Shown here: in pieces, positions 5,062-6,165 of the stretch | Layout: every line of letters starts with the position of its first letter | Position numbering within the stretch: the first letter of the stretch is position 1 | NCBI GenBank assembly: GCA_038230775.1 | Contig: JBBRMQ010000248.1 | Coordinates: 1-6,165 of the forward strand | Reading direction: 5' to 3' | Length of the DNA: 6,165 bases | Source: JBBRMQ01 sp038230775 | GTDB taxonomy: Bacteria > Acidobacteriota > Thermoanaerobaculia > Gp7-AA8 | The notes under the pieces: model-generated | Database searches by the model: none | Told to the model about the DNA's origin: nothing | What the model saw: the letters and a program-made list of their open reading frames with translations, nothing else | Program-made: the position numbers and the translations under genes

Positions 5062-6165
5062 CTAAAACGCCTGCCCACTCGAGAACGACAGCATCGGTCG
5101 CTTGTGTCCGAACGGATCGGTCTGCAGCGGGAAGGCGAGGTCGATGCGGAGGAGGTTGCGCGGAGATCGCGGCAGGCCGATCCGGACGCCGACTCCGAAG
5201 TCGCTTTTGATGTTCAGCCCGCGGTTGCCGGCGGCGCCGGCGTCCATGAATGCGACGACCCCCGGCGACGCGAATTGAAGGAGCTCGCGGCCGAGGTACA
5301 GACGTTGCTCGAGGTTGATGACGGCAGCGCGGTTGCCGGAGAACGCGTGCACGCGGTAACCGCGCAGGCCCGTAGCTCCATCGGCGAAGAACTGAACGTT
5401 GTCATCGGTCCGCCATCCCCGGTTCAATGTGGTGCGCGCGACGAACGCGCGCGGAAAGTTGCCGAGGTCGCGGTGGACGTATGTGGCGGAGACGTTGGCG
5501 ATGGCATTCTTCAATCCCGACTCGATGCGGGTCGACGCGTTTGCGGCTGCGAGGATGAAGCCCTCATCGCCGAGCGGTCTGCCGCTGGCCGCGGCGAGGC
5601 GGACGAATCCGGTCGAGCGCGGCGCGCCGAGGAACGATGGTGAGATCGCCGCTTCGATCGAATACTGGCGGCCGAGATCGAAGTCTTCGTAGCGGAGATC
5701 CTTGTTGACGAAATTCAGCTTCATGAAGCGATTCCGCCCACTGTCGTAGCGGAGAAACAGATAGCGGAACTCGCGCGACTGCGGAACGAACGCCGAGAAC
5801 TTGCCTGCGGCAGAGAAGTCGTCGTCCAGGAAACGGAGACCGGCGGTGACGCGCTCGGCTTCTGAGGCGGACGGGTTGCGCGCGATGCCGAAGCTCGCCA
5901 GCAGCAGGCGATGCGCGTGATTGAACTGCGAGACCTTCAGTCCCGACCGGTACATCCGGTCGTCCTGCCGGATCGAGGTGTACGCGAAGTGCGTCGCCCA
6001 CGGCGTGGTGAACGAATAGAACGGACGCGCGATGCTGAAGCGGCGATCGTAACCGTCGGACGTGATCGCGTAGCCGACATGAGCGCGCCAGTACGGCGCG
6101 AAGAACGAGGGGTCGTTGTAGGTCATGCCGATGCTGTTGCGATCGACGCCATGGCTGTAGCCGAG
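5062..6165 (-). CDS. Omp85/BamA-like outer-membrane beta-barrel, C-terminal part
   Basis: The visible 367 residues are the C-terminal part; the frame is open to the right edge, so the start and any signal peptide or POTRA domains lie outside. The sequence alternates hydrophobic and polar residues with aromatic girdles, as in beta-barrels. GLRGYRVHAFSGNRAAVINLEQ (near visible residues 266-287) contains the RGY version of the RGF/RGY loop motif of Omp85 proteins. FMDAGAAG and FGVGVRIGLPR follow, and the protein ends with FSSGQAF, whose terminal Phe fits the outer-membrane beta-signal. An early TYNDPSFF segment fits the first barrel strands. Members insert or secrete proteins across the outer membrane. 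BamA, TamA, a two-partner secretion pore or a patatin-linked barrel cannot be told apart here. An internal ATG at 6126 is probably not the start. The plus-strand open frame opposite is a shadow. Confidence 0.78.
   Translation of the reverse strand, partial: LGYSHGVDRNSIGMTYNDPSFFAPYWRAHVGYAITSDGYDRRFSIARPFYSFTTPWATHFAYTSIRQDDRMYRSGLKVSQFNHAHRLLLASFGIARNPSASEAERVTAGLRFLDDDFSAAGKFSAFVPQSREFRYLFLRYDSGRNRFMKLNFVNKDLRYEDFDLGRQYSIEAAISPSFLGAPRSTGFVRLAAASGRPLGDEGFILAAANASTRIESGLKNAIANVSATYVHRDLGNFPRAFVARTTLNRGWRTDDNVQFFADGATGLRGYRVHAFSGNRAAVINLEQRLYLGRELLQFASPGVVAFMDAGAAGNRGLNIKSDFGVGVRIGLPRSPRNLLRIDLAFPLQTDPFGHKRPMLSFSSGQAF

Noticed and set aside
5059..5643. 194-codon plus-strand open frame opposite the barrel gene
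   Set aside because: Composition is Arg/Glu/Ala-rich without domain character, and the minus strand codes for a clear beta-barrel with an RGY motif and a C-terminal Phe.
1..6165. CRISPR arrays, tRNA, rRNA, transposase genes, phage genes, riboswitches
   Set aside because: Looked for and not seen; repeats present lack spacers of CRISPR type, and no open frame resembles a transposase or phage protein.

Overview
This window comes from a GC-rich, Gram-negative-type bacterium. A TonB-like periplasm-spanning protein and an outer-membrane beta-barrel of the Omp85 type point to a double-membrane envelope. The mix of a TonB-family protein, DUF4013, DUF2085 and DUF4388 (PatA N-terminal-like) proteins, together with heptamer repeats, would fit Acidobacteriota or a similar soil phylum. 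That assignment is an impression from gene content, not something the sequence proves.

Layout. Positions 1-2751 hold a minus-strand cluster in transcription order: TonB-family protein (2751-1714), RodA-type peptidoglycan polymerase (1701-610), VanZ-like membrane protein (567-34), then perhaps the first codons of another gene at the left edge (14-1). A 69-bp gap (2752-2820) separates this cluster from a divergent plus-strand cluster: DUF4013 membrane protein (2821-3555), DUF2085 membrane protein (3552-4124) and DUF4388 protein (4021-4839). These three genes overlap or nearly overlap. Positions 4840-5061 are non-coding and carry a 104-bp near-perfect hairpin between convergent genes. Positions 5062-6165 hold the C-terminal part of an outer-membrane beta-barrel on the minus strand, whose start lies beyond the right edge.

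The shared theme is the cell envelope: wall elongation (RodA), energy or force coupling to the outer membrane (TonB-like), small integral membrane proteins (VanZ, DUF4013, DUF2085) and an outer-membrane barrel. I see no defence system, mobile enzyme, tRNA, rRNA or CRISPR array. No new multi-gene system is evident.

The unusual points are local. An inverted heptamer-repeat block supplies both the ribosome-binding region and the N-terminus of VanZ. RodA has Ala in place of the Asp of its QPD motif. The start of the TonB-like gene contains a 78-bp tandem duplication. The DUF4013 protein begins with 16 consecutive prolines. DUF2085 reads 104 nt into the next gene. An A10 run in the DUF4388 gene sits directly before a -1-frame stop. 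A long hairpin lies between convergent genes.
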